A DNA stretch of 64,000 nt from Ricordea florida (GCA_949710005.1 OX453280.1:6416034-6480033), one strand, 5' to 3'. Positions 48,113 through 58,631 are shown, counted from the first letter of the stretch. Notes: generated by a model from the sequence alone, not told the origin. Numbers and translations: made by a program.

Positions 48113-51100
48113 GCCGTGGGCTAGGTACCAGCGGATCAGAGGGGCGTACAACAGAATCTTCTTCGCGGAAAGTGCTCCTACAAGCTTTGGATCTGTTGAT
48201 CGTGTTCGTCCCATTCGCTCGAGATAGTTCAGCATCTCTTGGGGAACCGCTTCGATGGGGATCTCCTTGTTGTAGAAGAGCGGAGGCATTTCTTCGAACT
48301 TTGGCCAGAGGTGTTCGGGGACCTCGATGTCAACCTCGGCGAACCCGAACCACCTTCCTTCTCGTAGAGCCTCCACAAACCCGTCCGGACTACGGTAGTG
48401 GATCACCGTTCCCTCCCCACAGGGCATAGGGGCTGCCATGGTAGAGAGGTAGAGCGCGTTCGCGTCGTAGCCGAGGATGCGTTGACATTGGTGGGCCTGG
48501 TCGTATTGGTGCGACTGGATCCGCGAGACCCCCACCTCGTGGTAGCGGGTAAGTACAATCGAAGGCCCTCCGACAACCGCCGCTTTGAGCATGTCGTACG
48601 CTTCTTTGTTGGGGGCATACAGCTCGGGCGGGTTGGGGCTGCGAAGTGTGCCTCGCAAGACGAACCTCATCGACACTCCAGGTAGACTAACCGCATCTTT
48701 GAAGATGTCGATTCCATACGCGGTGTAGAAGTCGCGCATTTTGGCCAGTGCTTCGACGAAGGGGCCCACGTCTAGATTGTTGTAGTAGCGGAGCCAGTCC
48801 GCGAAGGTCTGCATCCCCTTCTCCCGGAATACCCGCTTGCAGTCTCGATATTCCGAAAAGGAAAGAAGATATTTGCCTTTCAGTTTCGAAAACCACTGTG
48901 GGTAGTCCGGTAGGCCAAGGAAGTCGAGCTTGTCGTGCGAGTCGAACCATTCGTACGGAAACCAAGACTTCGTGAGAGTGCAACCGTAGGCTTTGACCCA
49001 ATTAGCAAGCATCGTAGGTTTTTCCAGGACCGATGTAGTTCAAAACGTCCAGAAATTTGAAGCCCGGAGTTGTGATATACATAACCTGGTTTTCCTTACA
49101 CCCCACTTTGATGGACTGGTCGGTCGTCTTGCAGATTTCTGGGACGAAGTGGTTCCGGATAAAATTCAAATCGTACTTCCCCGAATTGAATCCAAGCACA
49201 GGGACTTGGTCGCACCACTTTTCGATCGCTTCCCGATACTTTTTTGGTAAGAGCTCGATGGTGTCGGGCAGGAACCTCGCGCGAACATGTTTGCGTATCC
49301 GAACGGCCCGTCGTTCTAGCGCTCGAACAAATTCTTCGACCAACAACTCTGACTCTCGTACGCATAGGTGTTCGGGAGTCGGATCCAGGGTGTCTGATAT
49401 GGAGACGGAGATAGGAACGTGGGCTCCCTCTATAGTCAAATCGGCGGTCGGCTTTTTCGCACTGGACTTGTCGAGGTAACTCTCGAAGTCATACACGATC
49501 GCGTGGGGGTAGGTCTCGGTTTTTTGTTCGAGGATGCGATCTTTTCTCCAAGGTTTAGGCTCCTCGTGCTGCCACCGAACCACAAGGCGATAGCCAGCAG
49601 CTCGGATTTTGGCTTCTCGCTCGAGCGTCTGTTGGTATGCTATCTCGCGTGTAACAGGGCTGCCCTTTTTCTTGGAAAGATTCCGAAGTTGCTCCTGGCG
49701 TTGCTTCGGCGATGGGAAACAGCGTCTGCACCCGTGCCATAGGCACCCGTTGAATTGGAAGACGGTCTTTGAAATGGGATCATAACCGTCTACGGCGAAA
49801 CCTTCTATCACTCGCTCGCCTCCATGTCCACATAGCTGGTGATGGATATGGATCCCTCTGGTGCGGGCTTCATACTCGAGCCATTGGACGGCTTGGACGC
49901 TATCCCATTTTTGTGGGTAGAAGGCCTTCTCAAAGGCAGACGGCGAAGCTTCCACTTTCTCTCCTTTGCAGACAACTTTTGTCTCACCTTGGGTGCAACG
50001 ATCGGCGTGGCGATGGAGGTTGTCGGCGCGTGTGAACCTTGCATTGCACTCCCCGCACACGAACTTTTTCGCGAGTTTCCGGATGTCGCGAATTAGAAAC
50101 GCGTGCCCCTCGTAGACGCCGATCGTCATTGGTGGAGTGCCTACTTTTTCATAGTGAGCCGGGTGCCTCCGATGCAGCCAATCTCCAGACTCTTGTGGTT
50201 CGTATACCCGGATCCCGAGCCGGAAGTGCTGCTCTACTTTCCACAGCTCGTCCTGAGAAACCCCTGGGCAAGTCTCTAGTGATTTGTATATCTCTCTAGC
50301 GAGAGCTCGAGCTTGGCGAGTGCAACAATCCGCACGCGCACCTTGATGAACGGCGATACACCTAAAGAGACAGAGGTTATCTCCGTATGTATCCAAGGAA
50401 TACATCCCAGGCTTTCTTCTTAGCCAGCTGGGTAGTGGTCCTGTCCCCAACAAAGGCGCCTGCCGATCTACTACAGCTTTTACTGTCACAGAGATAAATC
50501 GGATGAAGACCCACTTGGTGTTAGGTCGTTCGATTTGATCACCAATCAAGTGCTTCTCGTCTTCCGCCTGCACCCAGTCTCTGGCTTGCGTCTCGAGCCG
50601 CTGGATCCAAGGACTACCTTTTACGATTTTGTGAAACAACATAATTTTGCCCGTTTCGAAGTTTCGGAGTCGATAGGTGTAGCTGTAGCGCAGATAACAG
50701 CTGGTCTCGACCCTCTCGTGGAGCTTATCCATAATCCGATCCACCAGAGACCCGGCCACGCCTCGGAGGAAAGACCACTTCCAGAAGCGGCGACCAGCTT
50801 CCTCTCCCTCTCTCTCACCATCCAACTCTTCGAGTATACGCGCACCTTCTCGAACCAGAGATCTCGCTAAGGGAGCTCGACGGTTTTCAATTTTTCTACG
50901 AGCTTCTGCCCTCATCGTTGGAGTAGTTTTCTTTCGGACACCCTCCGTGAGAAGCGCAGCGTCAACCTCTCTCGCAAGTTGACGGAGTTCACGAGCCCGC
51001 TGTCACTTCTTATGAGGATTCTCTATATCCCCTCTGGTAATAGCAGGGTATCTCCCCGTCTGTAGCGCTCGCCGGAGTCGTTTCCTCCACTCCGCGGCGC

Positions 51101-51203
51101 GAGCCTCCCCGATGGCTCGTAGGAGGTCAGCTTTTAGCATCTTAGAACCTACAGATAATCCATAACTTCTTGCTAAAGAGCGTAACTCTTTGACGGTGGG
51201 CAT
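48101..51203 (-). pseudogene. Family B DNA polymerase (protein-primed, Polinton type), broken and truncated
   Basis: Starts at ATG 51203 with a SAP-like motif (TVKELRSLARSYGL). An in-frame TGA at 51005-51003 interrupts it, but the same frame continues. From the downstream ATG 50915: OTU-like part (GDNLCLFRCIAVHQG, about residues 176-190), C2H2 finger (FVCGECNARFTRADNLHRHA, about 283-305), nuclease-like block (VDGYDPISKTVFQFNGCLWH, about 372), exonuclease motifs (VYDFES; GFNSGKYDLNFI). A frame change at about 49010 ends this frame. The next frame has KAYGCTL and polymerase motif A (GYDANALYLSTMA), then stops matching at the 48071-48100 join. Palm motifs B and C are therefore missing. No functional polymerase can be made. 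Earlier role: replication of the element by protein priming at the inverted repeats. Confidence 0.9.
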
Positions 51204-51217
51204 ATTTTGAAGATACC

Positions 51218-51246
51218 TTTGATGCACCACTTTCTAAATGGAAATA
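51218..51246 (-). promoter_or_regulatory. Shared subterminal promoter-like block, right end
   Basis: On the minus strand reads TATTTCCATTTAGAAAGTGG then TGCATCAAA, 15 bp before the polymerase ATG; nearly identical to 39797-39826 at the other end. Confidence 0.5.
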
Positions 51247-51395
51247 CTTTTGCGTTGCGTCTATTATACTCCCACACCAATTCGTATTTGTACACTACGG
51301 TTTAACCCTTCCCCTTCATACCATCTAAAATAAACGCTCTCAATTTTGTCAACGTGTTCTATATATATATACCGCAAAAAATGCGCTCTTAAAGT

Positions 51396-51602
51396 CTACG
51401 AACTTGAACAAATCAACCGTTGGTCGATATAGCCACCCCAAATAGGAACGGGGGCGCGATCCTCCTCTTCGATAAGATCTTGAATTAACGGAGGTAAACG
51501 AGCAATCTGACGTTCTAAAACTTCCATCTCTAACTCCAATTGCTCCATAACATTTTCTAACTCCTCTATCTCCACCTCATCCCAATTATCCTCATAAGAC
51601 AT
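51396..51602 (-). CDS. Small acidic coiled-coil protein at the right end, 68 aa
   Basis: ATG 51602, very acidic heptad-like sequence (WDEVEIEELENVMEQLELEM then EVLERQIARLP) and a Trp/Gly tail (PVPIWGGYIDQRL). It is the outermost gene, upstream of the polymerase on the same strand. A TATATATATATA tract (about 51360-51371) lies between it and the polymerase. No family recognised. Could be a real early gene or a chance frame; the composition favours real. Confidence 0.45.
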   Translation of the reverse strand: MSYEDNWDEVEIEELENVMEQLELEMEVLERQIARLPPLIQDLIEEEDRAPVPIWGGYIDQRLICSSS

Positions 51603-51655
51603 CGTTTTACCAAATTTTCACTTAAGGCAACAAGAAACAGTAGGCGCGCAAGGAT

Positions 51656-51762
51656 TCGCGTTGCGCCAACGTTTTTCCGAAGATTTATAGTATGCATATT
51701 TGTCTAAATTGAAATAGCTCATTAATTTTCGGAAAACGCTCGGAAATCTTCGGGTCATCTTC
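51656..51762 (-). repeat. Right terminal inverted repeat of the Polinton-class element
   Basis: Reverse complement of 39416-39522, ending CGGGTCATCTTC at 51762. Beyond it starts host DNA (ACCCAGGCACTGCC). Confidence 0.9.
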
Positions 51763-52639
51763 AACCCAGGCACTGCCACTGCCTTGGTAACAACAAAATG
51801 GCTGCAAGAAAAACTTAATAATGATAAAATTTCGCTGTTAATATTAAAGATTGTTATTGAAATATCGACTTGTCATGATATGTCAATAAAATGTTAGCAA
51901 CTCATTCACCAGATAACTACTATATGTGGAAATGCACCAAATTTGCTTGGGTGGGTACCTTAAGCTACATTTGGGAGGTGGCTTGCGTAGTCCACTGGGT
52001 TGTTTGCGAGTTCTTTATTTCGGCCACGAGGAAAGTTTCCACTATCCCCATTCTCCTCTCTCTCTCTCTCTCTTTAGAAGTTCAGCCACCGAAACAAAGC
52101 ACTTGCGCGCAAAATTCCACCAAGTACGTGCACCACAATGATCCCGCATTAGACTATCGAATTTCTGTAAGTAACTCTTCCCGTAAGCTATACTTGTTTT
52201 AAAAGCGCGTCTCGTAGAGTTAAATCAGCTCATTCAATATTACGTTTCCTGATGGTTACCAGAATATCATATTCGACGAGTTGGACTAGGATCGATATAC
52301 GAAGGGCGGCTAGATTCTTCTCAAAGTCAATGCCAGCTAAAAATTATATCTCACTTTGTTTAGATGGTTTACTTTACAGGTTTCAAATGGCTTGGTCGGT
52401 GTCAACAATGACGCAGCCATACCTTACAACAAGACTCTCGAATGAAGTTCGTACAGACGAATACACCCGAAATTCTAAGCTCGTGGACCTCTTTTGCCGA
52501 TTGGTGTAAAAGATAATGAGTTATTTAATCGAGTCATTTTTATTAAGTGCTATGGAAAATCGATAGAGTTAAAGAATAGCTTCTGCACTCAAACTTGGTT
52601 TTTCTGTTTTTAAACTGTTCATACTAACATGATCTAACA
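51763..52639. other. Intergenic, nothing recognised
   Basis: Includes a (CT)n tract at about 52054-52073. Open frames in this stretch lack recognisable motifs or exon boundaries. Confidence 0.35.
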
Positions 52640-53716
52640 AGGCTTTTGCTGTGAAACTTTGCAGCTTCTGTTGTGAAACTTTTACGGTGATTGCATGACA
52701 ACATAGGACAGGACTTTTGCGGTGAAACTTTGCAGCTTCTGTTGTGAAACTTTTACGGTGATTGCATTACAACAGACGACAAGGCTTTTGCTGTGAAACT
52801 TTGCAGCTTCTGTTGTGAAACTTTTACGGTGATTGCATTACAACATACTACAAGGCTTTTGCTGTGAAACTTTGCAGCTTCTGTTGTGAAACTTTTACGG
52901 TGATTGCATGACAACATAGGACAAGGCTTTTGCTGTGAAACTTTGCAGCTTCTGTTGTCAAACTTTTACGGTGATTGCATTACAACATACGACTTCCAAC
53001 AAACGACAATGGCTTTGCTGTGAAACTTTGAGCTTCTTTGAGCTTCTGTTGTGAAACTTTTACGGTGATTGCATGACAACATACTACAAGGCTTTTGCTG
53101 TGAAACTTTGCAGCTTCTGTTGTGAAACTTTTACGGTGATTGCATGACAACATACGACAATAGCTTTTGCTGTGAAACTTTGCAACTTCTGTTGTGAAAC
53201 TTTTACGGTGATTGCATTACAACATACGACAAGGCTTTTGCTGTGAAACTTTGCAGCTTCTGTTGTGAAACTTTTACGGTGATTGCATGACAACATACGA
53301 CAAGGCTTTTGCTGTGAAACTTTGCAGCTTCTGTTGTGAAACTTTTACGGTGATTGCATGACAACATACGACAAGGCTTTTCTGTGAAACTTTGCAGCTT
53401 CTGTTGTGAAACTTTTACGGTGATTGCATGACAACATACGACAAGGCTTTTGCTGTGAAACTTTGCAGCTTCTGTTGTGAAACTTTTACGGTGATTGCAT
53501 GACAACATACGACAAGGCTTTTCTGTGAAACTTTGCAGCTTCTGTTGTGAAACTTTTACGGTGATTGCATTACAACATACGACAAGGCTTTTGCTGTGAA
53601 ACTTTGCAGCTTCTGTTGTGAAACTTTTACGGTGATTGCATGACAACATACGACAAGGCTTTTGCTGTTAAATCTTTGCAGCTTCTGTTGTGAAACTTTT
53701 ACGGTGATTTTTGCAA
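52640..53716 (+). repeat. ~71-bp minisatellite, 15 units
   Basis: Unit: AAGGCTTTTGCTGTGAAACT, TTGCAGCTTCTGTTGTGAAA, CTTTTACGGTGATTGCATGA, CAACATACGAC. I count 15 copies of the CTTCTGTTGTGAAACTTTTACGGTG core, with scattered substitutions, 1-bp unit-length differences and one disturbed unit at about 53000-53045. Each unit itself contains two diverged copies of TGTGAAACTTT. The minus strand is open across many units only because of composition. Confidence 0.95.
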
Positions 53717-54270
53717 GTTCTGTTCAGAGTTCTGCGGCAATTACAATGTTTGCTCAGCTTGAGTCAGTACCTTTTTTTTACATTGTACTGAATTGAAATC
53801 CTTTCGTTTTTCGTAGATTTATTTTTTGGGCTCCTAGGCTAAGGAGAACAACCATGGAGGACACTGGCTAAAAAAGGCGTAGTGAGAGTACTGTACAGCA
53901 GTAGGTTGGAGTGCCTTTAACATCTTATAGATAAACGTAAACGTAAGGTGACTTTACGGGACAATTAGTCGGAGACGTTTAAGTGAAAACTTGTAAGAAT
54001 TAACGTGTATAAATCGTAATAAGAAAAAATCATCAAAAGATATTCACGAAAGTTCGGATGAAGCTGGGTTTTCGACTACTTTATCGAAACTAATCTTTAG
54101 TTTGTTTTGGTTTTGGCAGGAAAGGGAATTTGAAAGACTCCTTAAAACCAGAAATGACCTGCTCTAGCAGATTTAAGGTAATTTGCAATTTTAATTTTGT
54201 ATAACCATTGCTGTACTCTTAAGATGTTTGATACACTATGAAACCAATTTGACAGCATGACACGATTTTA
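53717..54270. other. Intergenic, nothing recognised
   Basis: AT-rich; no exon or repeat structure identified. Confidence 0.35.
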
Positions 54271-54359
54271 ATAATAATAATAATAATAATAATTATACAG
54301 GATACTACTACTACTACTAATAATAATAATTATACTACTACTACTACTACTACTACTAC

Positions 54360-54396
<37 letters not shown>
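54271..54396. repeat. (AAT)n/(ACT)n microsatellite
   Basis: Alternating blocks of AAT and ACT trinucleotides with short interruptions (ATTATACAGGAT, ATTATACT). Confidence 0.95.
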
Positions 54397-54825
54397 CGAA
54401 TATTAATTGTAAACAGGATAAAGGAGTTACAGAGGTCCTGCGCTACAATAAGGCAATAAAATATTTCTTTGTAAATATGATTTTTATGCCCTTTCTCTGC
54501 TTGCGTATTGATTTATTCGGAGAGGGCCTGGGACTTGCAGGGAAGGTATAAGCACAATGCAGTTGAACCCCCTGTAAAGGTTTCGGGTAGCTCACATGAT
54601 CTACCAAGCCATGTGTTGTAATAAACAAATAAAAAATTAATTAATTAATTAATAAAAATTATTGCAATGGTGACCATCCTGAAGAAAAGTAAAATCAAAC
54701 AAAAATTTCGCAACACATTTGATTCATAAACCAAAAATGAAAAATATACCTGCCACTTAAATAACCAAAAATGGCTTGGAAGTAAATTCGTGCAGACAAT
54801 AAATAATGATGTCGCTTTTTTTGTC
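54397..54825. other. Intergenic, nothing recognised
   Basis: Contains an (ATTA)n stretch at about 54633-54655 and no exon. Confidence 0.35.
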
Positions 54826-54847
54826 TCGTGTTACCATGGTAACACGA
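54826..54847. promoter_or_regulatory. Perfect palindromic X-box (RFX-type site)
   Basis: TCGTGTTACCATGGTAACAC followed by GA is a perfect 22-bp palindrome whose centre GTTACC-AT-GGTAAC fits the RFX X-box consensus GTNRCC-(N0-3)-RGYAAC. It lies 141 bp upstream of the ATG of a gene that itself encodes RFX-like domains. Confidence 0.5.
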
Positions 54848-54987
54848 AAATTTGGTGTGGGTACCTTTGGCGCGGGATAGTATTTCGTGTACGATTCACG
54901 TGAGGTTACGAAGCGACAAGTGAACAAAGTTAAAGCAATTAATATGTATTGTAAATTCGTTGTTAGGTTGCGGACGTAGAGCGTTGG

Positions 54988-56415
54988 ATGATGGACTGTT
55001 TGACCGAAGTGGAAGGTGACTGCAACACGATCCCAAAAGAGGAGCTGTGGGGAAGCTTCTTCACTTACATGAATAGTGGTCTGGTGAGCAGAGAAAAGTT
55101 TTTTTCTTGCCTTGGTATTGCACTGTCAAACGTAGGTTACAAAACGGTTAAGCCAGTGCTCAAGAAGGGGCGTCGTTCAGCATACAGGGGTTTAGCTTTC
55201 AAGGCCGATAACAATTCATTAAAATCAGTTACGTCTTCTGATGTGTCACATACGAAGAAAGCAAAGAGCACCCTTGACGTCAAAACAGTTCAGCAATGGA
55301 TGGAGGCGTTCTATTGCGAGGGAGGGGAAAAGGACTTCATCGCCAAAGAAGAAATCTGGATGAAGTTTAAAACAAATTTGCAAACGGAGGAAAAAGAAGA
55401 AAGGCCCGCATTTTTTTCTCTACTAGGAAATACTGTTTTTAACAATCCTCCATTTTTAAAGGTACAACCATGGAAAAAACAAGGAAAAGTTTCTTACTAT
55501 CAAAACTTGCGAAACAGGTTCCTGGAAAGCCGAGAAAGAGAAGAATCGACATCGGCGAGAGCCTTAGATGATGACGATGATGATGATGAGGATACGTCCA
55601 CATCAGAAACAGCTTACAGGTCCCTGGAAAGCCGAGAAAGAGAAGAATCGACATCGGCGATAGCCTTAGATGATGACGATGATGATGATGATAATGATGG
55701 AGATGATACGTCCACATCAGAAACAGCTTACAGGTCCCTGGAAAGTCGAGAAAGAGAAGAATCGACATCGGCGATAGCCTTAGATGATGACGATGACGAT
55801 GATGATGATGATAAGTCCACATCAGAAACAGCTTACAAATCTAACGAGACCCATAATTCAACAAAACATCAAGCTACGATGATTGGAAAAATCTGACTGT
55901 GATGACAGCTCTGGAAATGGAGGGTTTTGCGCTGGTCCTGATGCGGATTCCTGTGAGAGTCTAAACGTTCAAAATAGGTGCTTGGCAAGTCGAGGACAGT
56001 CAGAAATTGCGATAATTTGTGGTGACGTTGATGACGTTGATGAGTCGTGCCACGAAGAGTTTCCACCACAGGAAGTTGAGGGCAACAATGACACCTACCA
56101 AGATAATGACGACAACAAATCTGACGAGGCCCATTGTTCAATAAAACGTCCAGCCACGAAGGGACGGAAATTGGACTCCGATGACAAACCTGGAAATTCC
56201 ACCGAAATTGAACCGGCCAGCGGCAGACTAAAGAACTGAACACAGATGAACTTTTCCAGAAGTACCACAAACACCTGGACCGATTATTCCCAACACATCT
56301 TCCTGGAAAGCCTTCATCCTTTAAGGACTACCTCAGATCTGTGTTTCCTGACTCCAAGGATTTCGTCGTGGAAAGGGCAAGCATACATTCCTCCTCTACC
56401 ACGGCATCAACGTAC
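54988..56415 (+). pseudogene. Tandem RFX-like winged-helix protein, N-terminal half (interrupted gene)
   Basis: ATG 54988. Two winged-helix repeats: residues about 13-72 (IPKEELWGSFFTYMN, SREKFFSCLG, VLKKGRRSAYRGLAF) and about 98-178 (TVQQWMEAFY, IAKEEIWMKF, PAFFSLLG, QGKVSYYQNLRNR). Both have the W..F/Y, (I)xKEExW, FFSxLG and basic-YxG/L pattern of RFX DNA-binding domains. Then three near-identical ~40-residue repeats (LESREREESTSA(R/I)ALDD then Asp runs and TSTSETAYRS). The first frame stops at 55894-55896 and a shifted frame continues (KSDCDDSSGNGGFCAG ...). A second shift at about 56230 gives LNTDELFQKYHKHLDRLFP and then DYLRSVFPDSKDFVVE. The coding stretch is cut at about 56415 by a LINE. 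Probably a dead member of an expanded cnidarian family. Confidence 0.65.
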
Positions 56416-56588
56416 AGAGATAATAATAATAATAATTTAATAATTTAATAATTTATATAGCGCTTTTTACATGTGCTGATCAAAAGCGCTTTACAGTAAT
56501 TTCATTAAAAACAATAAAAGTATACATAATTATACATAAACAACTAAGACCTAAAAGGTAAAATACAGTAAAAATTTAAAAAGATACA

Positions 56589-58631
56589 TTAAAATGCTGA
56601 CCTAAATAAAAATGTCTTAAGTTTACTTTTAAAAACACCAAGTGTCGTGATAATACGCAGGTCGGCCGGCAAACTGTTCCATAAAGCCGGTGCAGATGAA
56701 GTAAAGGACCTGCCGCCAAGTGTTGGGCGCATTGTCTCCCGTGGAACTTCTAATAATAGGCTACTATTTGAGCGCAACGAGTATGAGCTCGTTTGCTTAA
56801 CTTTCACCAAATCACTAAGATAAGATGGCGCAAGACCATAAATTGATTTAAAGGTAAGAATTAAAATATTAAACTTAATTCGATGAGCAACGGGAAGCCA
56901 ATGAAGCTCGTAGAGGGCTGGAGTTATATGTGAGTACTTTGGTATGTCCATAATTAGTCTTGCAGCGGCATTTTGAACACGCTGCAGTTTGGAAATTTGA
57001 AGATTTGGCAGTCCATACATTAAGCTATTACAATAATCCAGTCGAGAGGTAATAAGAGCATGAACAATTGTACGTAGACTATCAACAAATAGATATTTCT
57101 TAATTCTCCTTATATTATGTAAATGAAAGAACGCACTACTGCATGCCTTGCTGATATGTGAAGACATGGACATTTTTTCATCAAACCAGACTCCCAAATT
57201 TCTAGCACAGGCGACAGACCCTATGTCCATATCACCTACGTGTAAACAACCGTCGCAAGCTAACTTATTTAGCTGATACTGAGTTCCAATTAATAACATC
57301 TCGGTTTTGTCATCATTTAGTAGAAGTCTATCACTAATCATCCAACTTCGAATATCTGCAATACAACTTTCCATAGCCCTCATTGCAACATCTTGACTGA
57401 CTTGGCTATCTGGTTTAAAAGATAAATAAAGTTGAGTGTCGTCTGCAAAGCAATGGACGGATGGTAAGTGTTTTTCTATAACGTCAAACAACTGAGATGA
57501 GTAGATAATGAATAGAAGAGGTCCTAAACAAGAGCCCTGAGGTACCCCGCAGTCCAAGTTGAAGCATTTAGAAAGTGTACCACTGATGGATATCCGCTGA
57601 CTTCTGTTGGACAGATATGATTTGAACCAGTTCAGGACTGTTCCCTGTAAGCCGACTTTGTTTTGTAACCGATTGATGAGTATCTCGTGATTAACAGTGT
57701 CAAACGCTGCACTAAGATCTAACAATACAAGAAGCGTGACACATTTTGAGTTCATACCAAGCATGATGTCATTCATAACCTTCAACAAAGCAGTTTCAGT
57801 ACTATGGCTTGCACGATATGATGACTGTAAAACTGGGTAGATGTGGTTCTGAAGCATGTGTCCATGAGTCTGATTGTATACAGCCCTTTCTGTTAACTTA
57901 GAAACATACTGAAGATTACTAATGGGTCTGTAATTCTTGTACAACAAGTCAAGGCCAGCCTTTTTAAAGATTGGATTCACCAGTGCACACTTCCATCCGT
58001 CAACAAATTGACCAGTCATAATAGATGTATTGATGATCTTTGTCAGGACCGGAAGTAAAACATCCAAACAGTTTACAACAAGAGGCGTTGGGATAGGATC
58101 AAGCATGCACGTTTTCTTCGCAGAACTGAGAACTAGATCACGTACATTACATTCTGTAAGTTGCGAAAATGTTTCCATGGTAACAGCAGCAATCTTACTA
58201 GAGTTAGTAAGAGAATCAGAATCGTTGCTAGGTAAGACTTCCGTCATTTTATCCAACTTTGAGTGAATATCACAGATCTTTTTGACAAAAAAGTCACCCA
58301 TCTCATTTGCCAGTTGGAGCTTATCTTTGAGAGGCGGAAACAAAACTTCATTCTCCTGCTTCAACAATTTTCTAGTGGCATTGAAGAGATCTCGTTGATT
58401 TGAGCTGTTTTCATTAATGAAGTCGGTGTAAAATCTTTTCCGTGCCACATTCATAAGATAAGTAGCATAGTTCTTTTTTGCTTTGAAATTAGTTAGATCA
58501 GACGAATTCCTTGTGCGGCGCCATCTGCGTTCAGCCCTCCGTCGCTCTCTCCTAGCATCCTTGATATCATCATCATACCATGGTACCAGAGGTCTGACCT
58601 TGATGGTTTTGTCACCAGTGGTGCGTGACAA
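56589..58631 (-). CDS. LINE reverse transcriptase domain
   Basis: 680 aa in this frame. RT motifs in order: YKNYRPISNLQYVSKLTERA, SSYRASHSTETALLKVMNDI, VLLDLSAAFDTVNHEIL, GVPQGSCLGPLLFIIYSSQL, catalytic HCFADDTQLYLSF, and further downstream thumb/C-terminal blocks (NLGVWFDEKMSM, SLMYGLPNLQISKLQRVQNA, LHWLPVAHRIKFNILILTFK), ending in PALWNSLPADLR and FKSKLKTFLFRSAF. This C-terminal signature is typical of CR1/L2-clade LINEs. It copies its RNA at the nicked target. Start is artificial: the true frame enters from the endonuclease part through a one-base shift at about 58605. Confidence 0.88.
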   Translation of the reverse strand: MSRTTGDKTIKVRPLVPWYDDDIKDARRERRRAERRWRRTRNSSDLTNFKAKKNYATYLMNVARKRFYTDFINENSSNQRDLFNATRKLLKQENEVLFPPLKDKLQLANEMGDFFVKKICDIHSKLDKMTEVLPSNDSDSLTNSSKIAAVTMETFSQLTECNVRDLVLSSAKKTCMLDPIPTPLVVNCLDVLLPVLTKIINTSIMTGQFVDGWKCALVNPIFKKAGLDLLYKNYRPISNLQYVSKLTERAVYNQTHGHMLQNHIYPVLQSSYRASHSTETALLKVMNDIMLGMNSKCVTLLVLLDLSAAFDTVNHEILINRLQNKVGLQGTVLNWFKSYLSNRSQRISISGTLSKCFNLDCGVPQGSCLGPLLFIIYSSQLFDVIEKHLPSVHCFADDTQLYLSFKPDSQVSQDVAMRAMESCIADIRSWMISDRLLLNDDKTEMLLIGTQYQLNKLACDGCLHVGDMDIGSVACARNLGVWFDEKMSMSSHISKACSSAFFHLHNIRRIKKYLFVDSLRTIVHALITSRLDYCNSLMYGLPNLQISKLQRVQNAAARLIMDIPKYSHITPALYELHWLPVAHRIKFNILILTFKSIYGLAPSYLSDLVKVKQTSSYSLRSNSSLLLEVPRETMRPTLGGRSFTSSAPALWNSLPADLRIITTLGVFKSKLKTFLFRSAF

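Larger units (their letters stand above)
39416..51762. mobile_element. Maverick/Polinton-class virus-like DNA transposon, internally deleted
   Basis: A 12.3-kb element bounded by 107-bp inverted repeats (39416-39522 and 51656-51762, starting GAAGATGACCCGAAG). The gene set is diagnostic: family B DNA polymerase with OTU-like, C2H2 and nuclease-like N-terminal parts, a Polinton-type major capsid protein, a candidate penton-like protein, a packaging ATPase and several small conserved late proteins. Genes are GC-richer than the flanks and have no introns. Intact Polintons are usually 15-20 kb and also carry a retroviral-type integrase and an adenovirus-like protease; I found neither. A deletion near 48071-48100, a polymerase stop, a polymerase frameshift and other frame breaks show the copy is defective. 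No clear 6-bp target duplication seen. Confidence 0.9.

Noticed and set aside
49419-50299. Plus-strand frames opposite the polymerase
   Set aside because: Antisense shadows in a GC-rich coding region; the minus strand contains all polymerase motifs.
51891-52509. Two 85-103-aa plus-strand frames right of the Polinton-class element
   Set aside because: No conserved motif, splice logic or composition to support an exon.
53084-53649. Minus-strand repeat protein with CCHAITVKVSQQKLQSFTAKA units
   Set aside because: It is read-through of the 71-bp minisatellite; the unit length is not a multiple of three and the phrases alternate frame with unit-length changes.
52640-53716. CRISPR array
   Set aside because: Units are contiguous tandem repeats without unique spacers, in animal DNA.
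55439-55822. His-rich minus-strand frame
   Set aside because: Shadow of the GAT repeats in the acidic plus-strand coding region.
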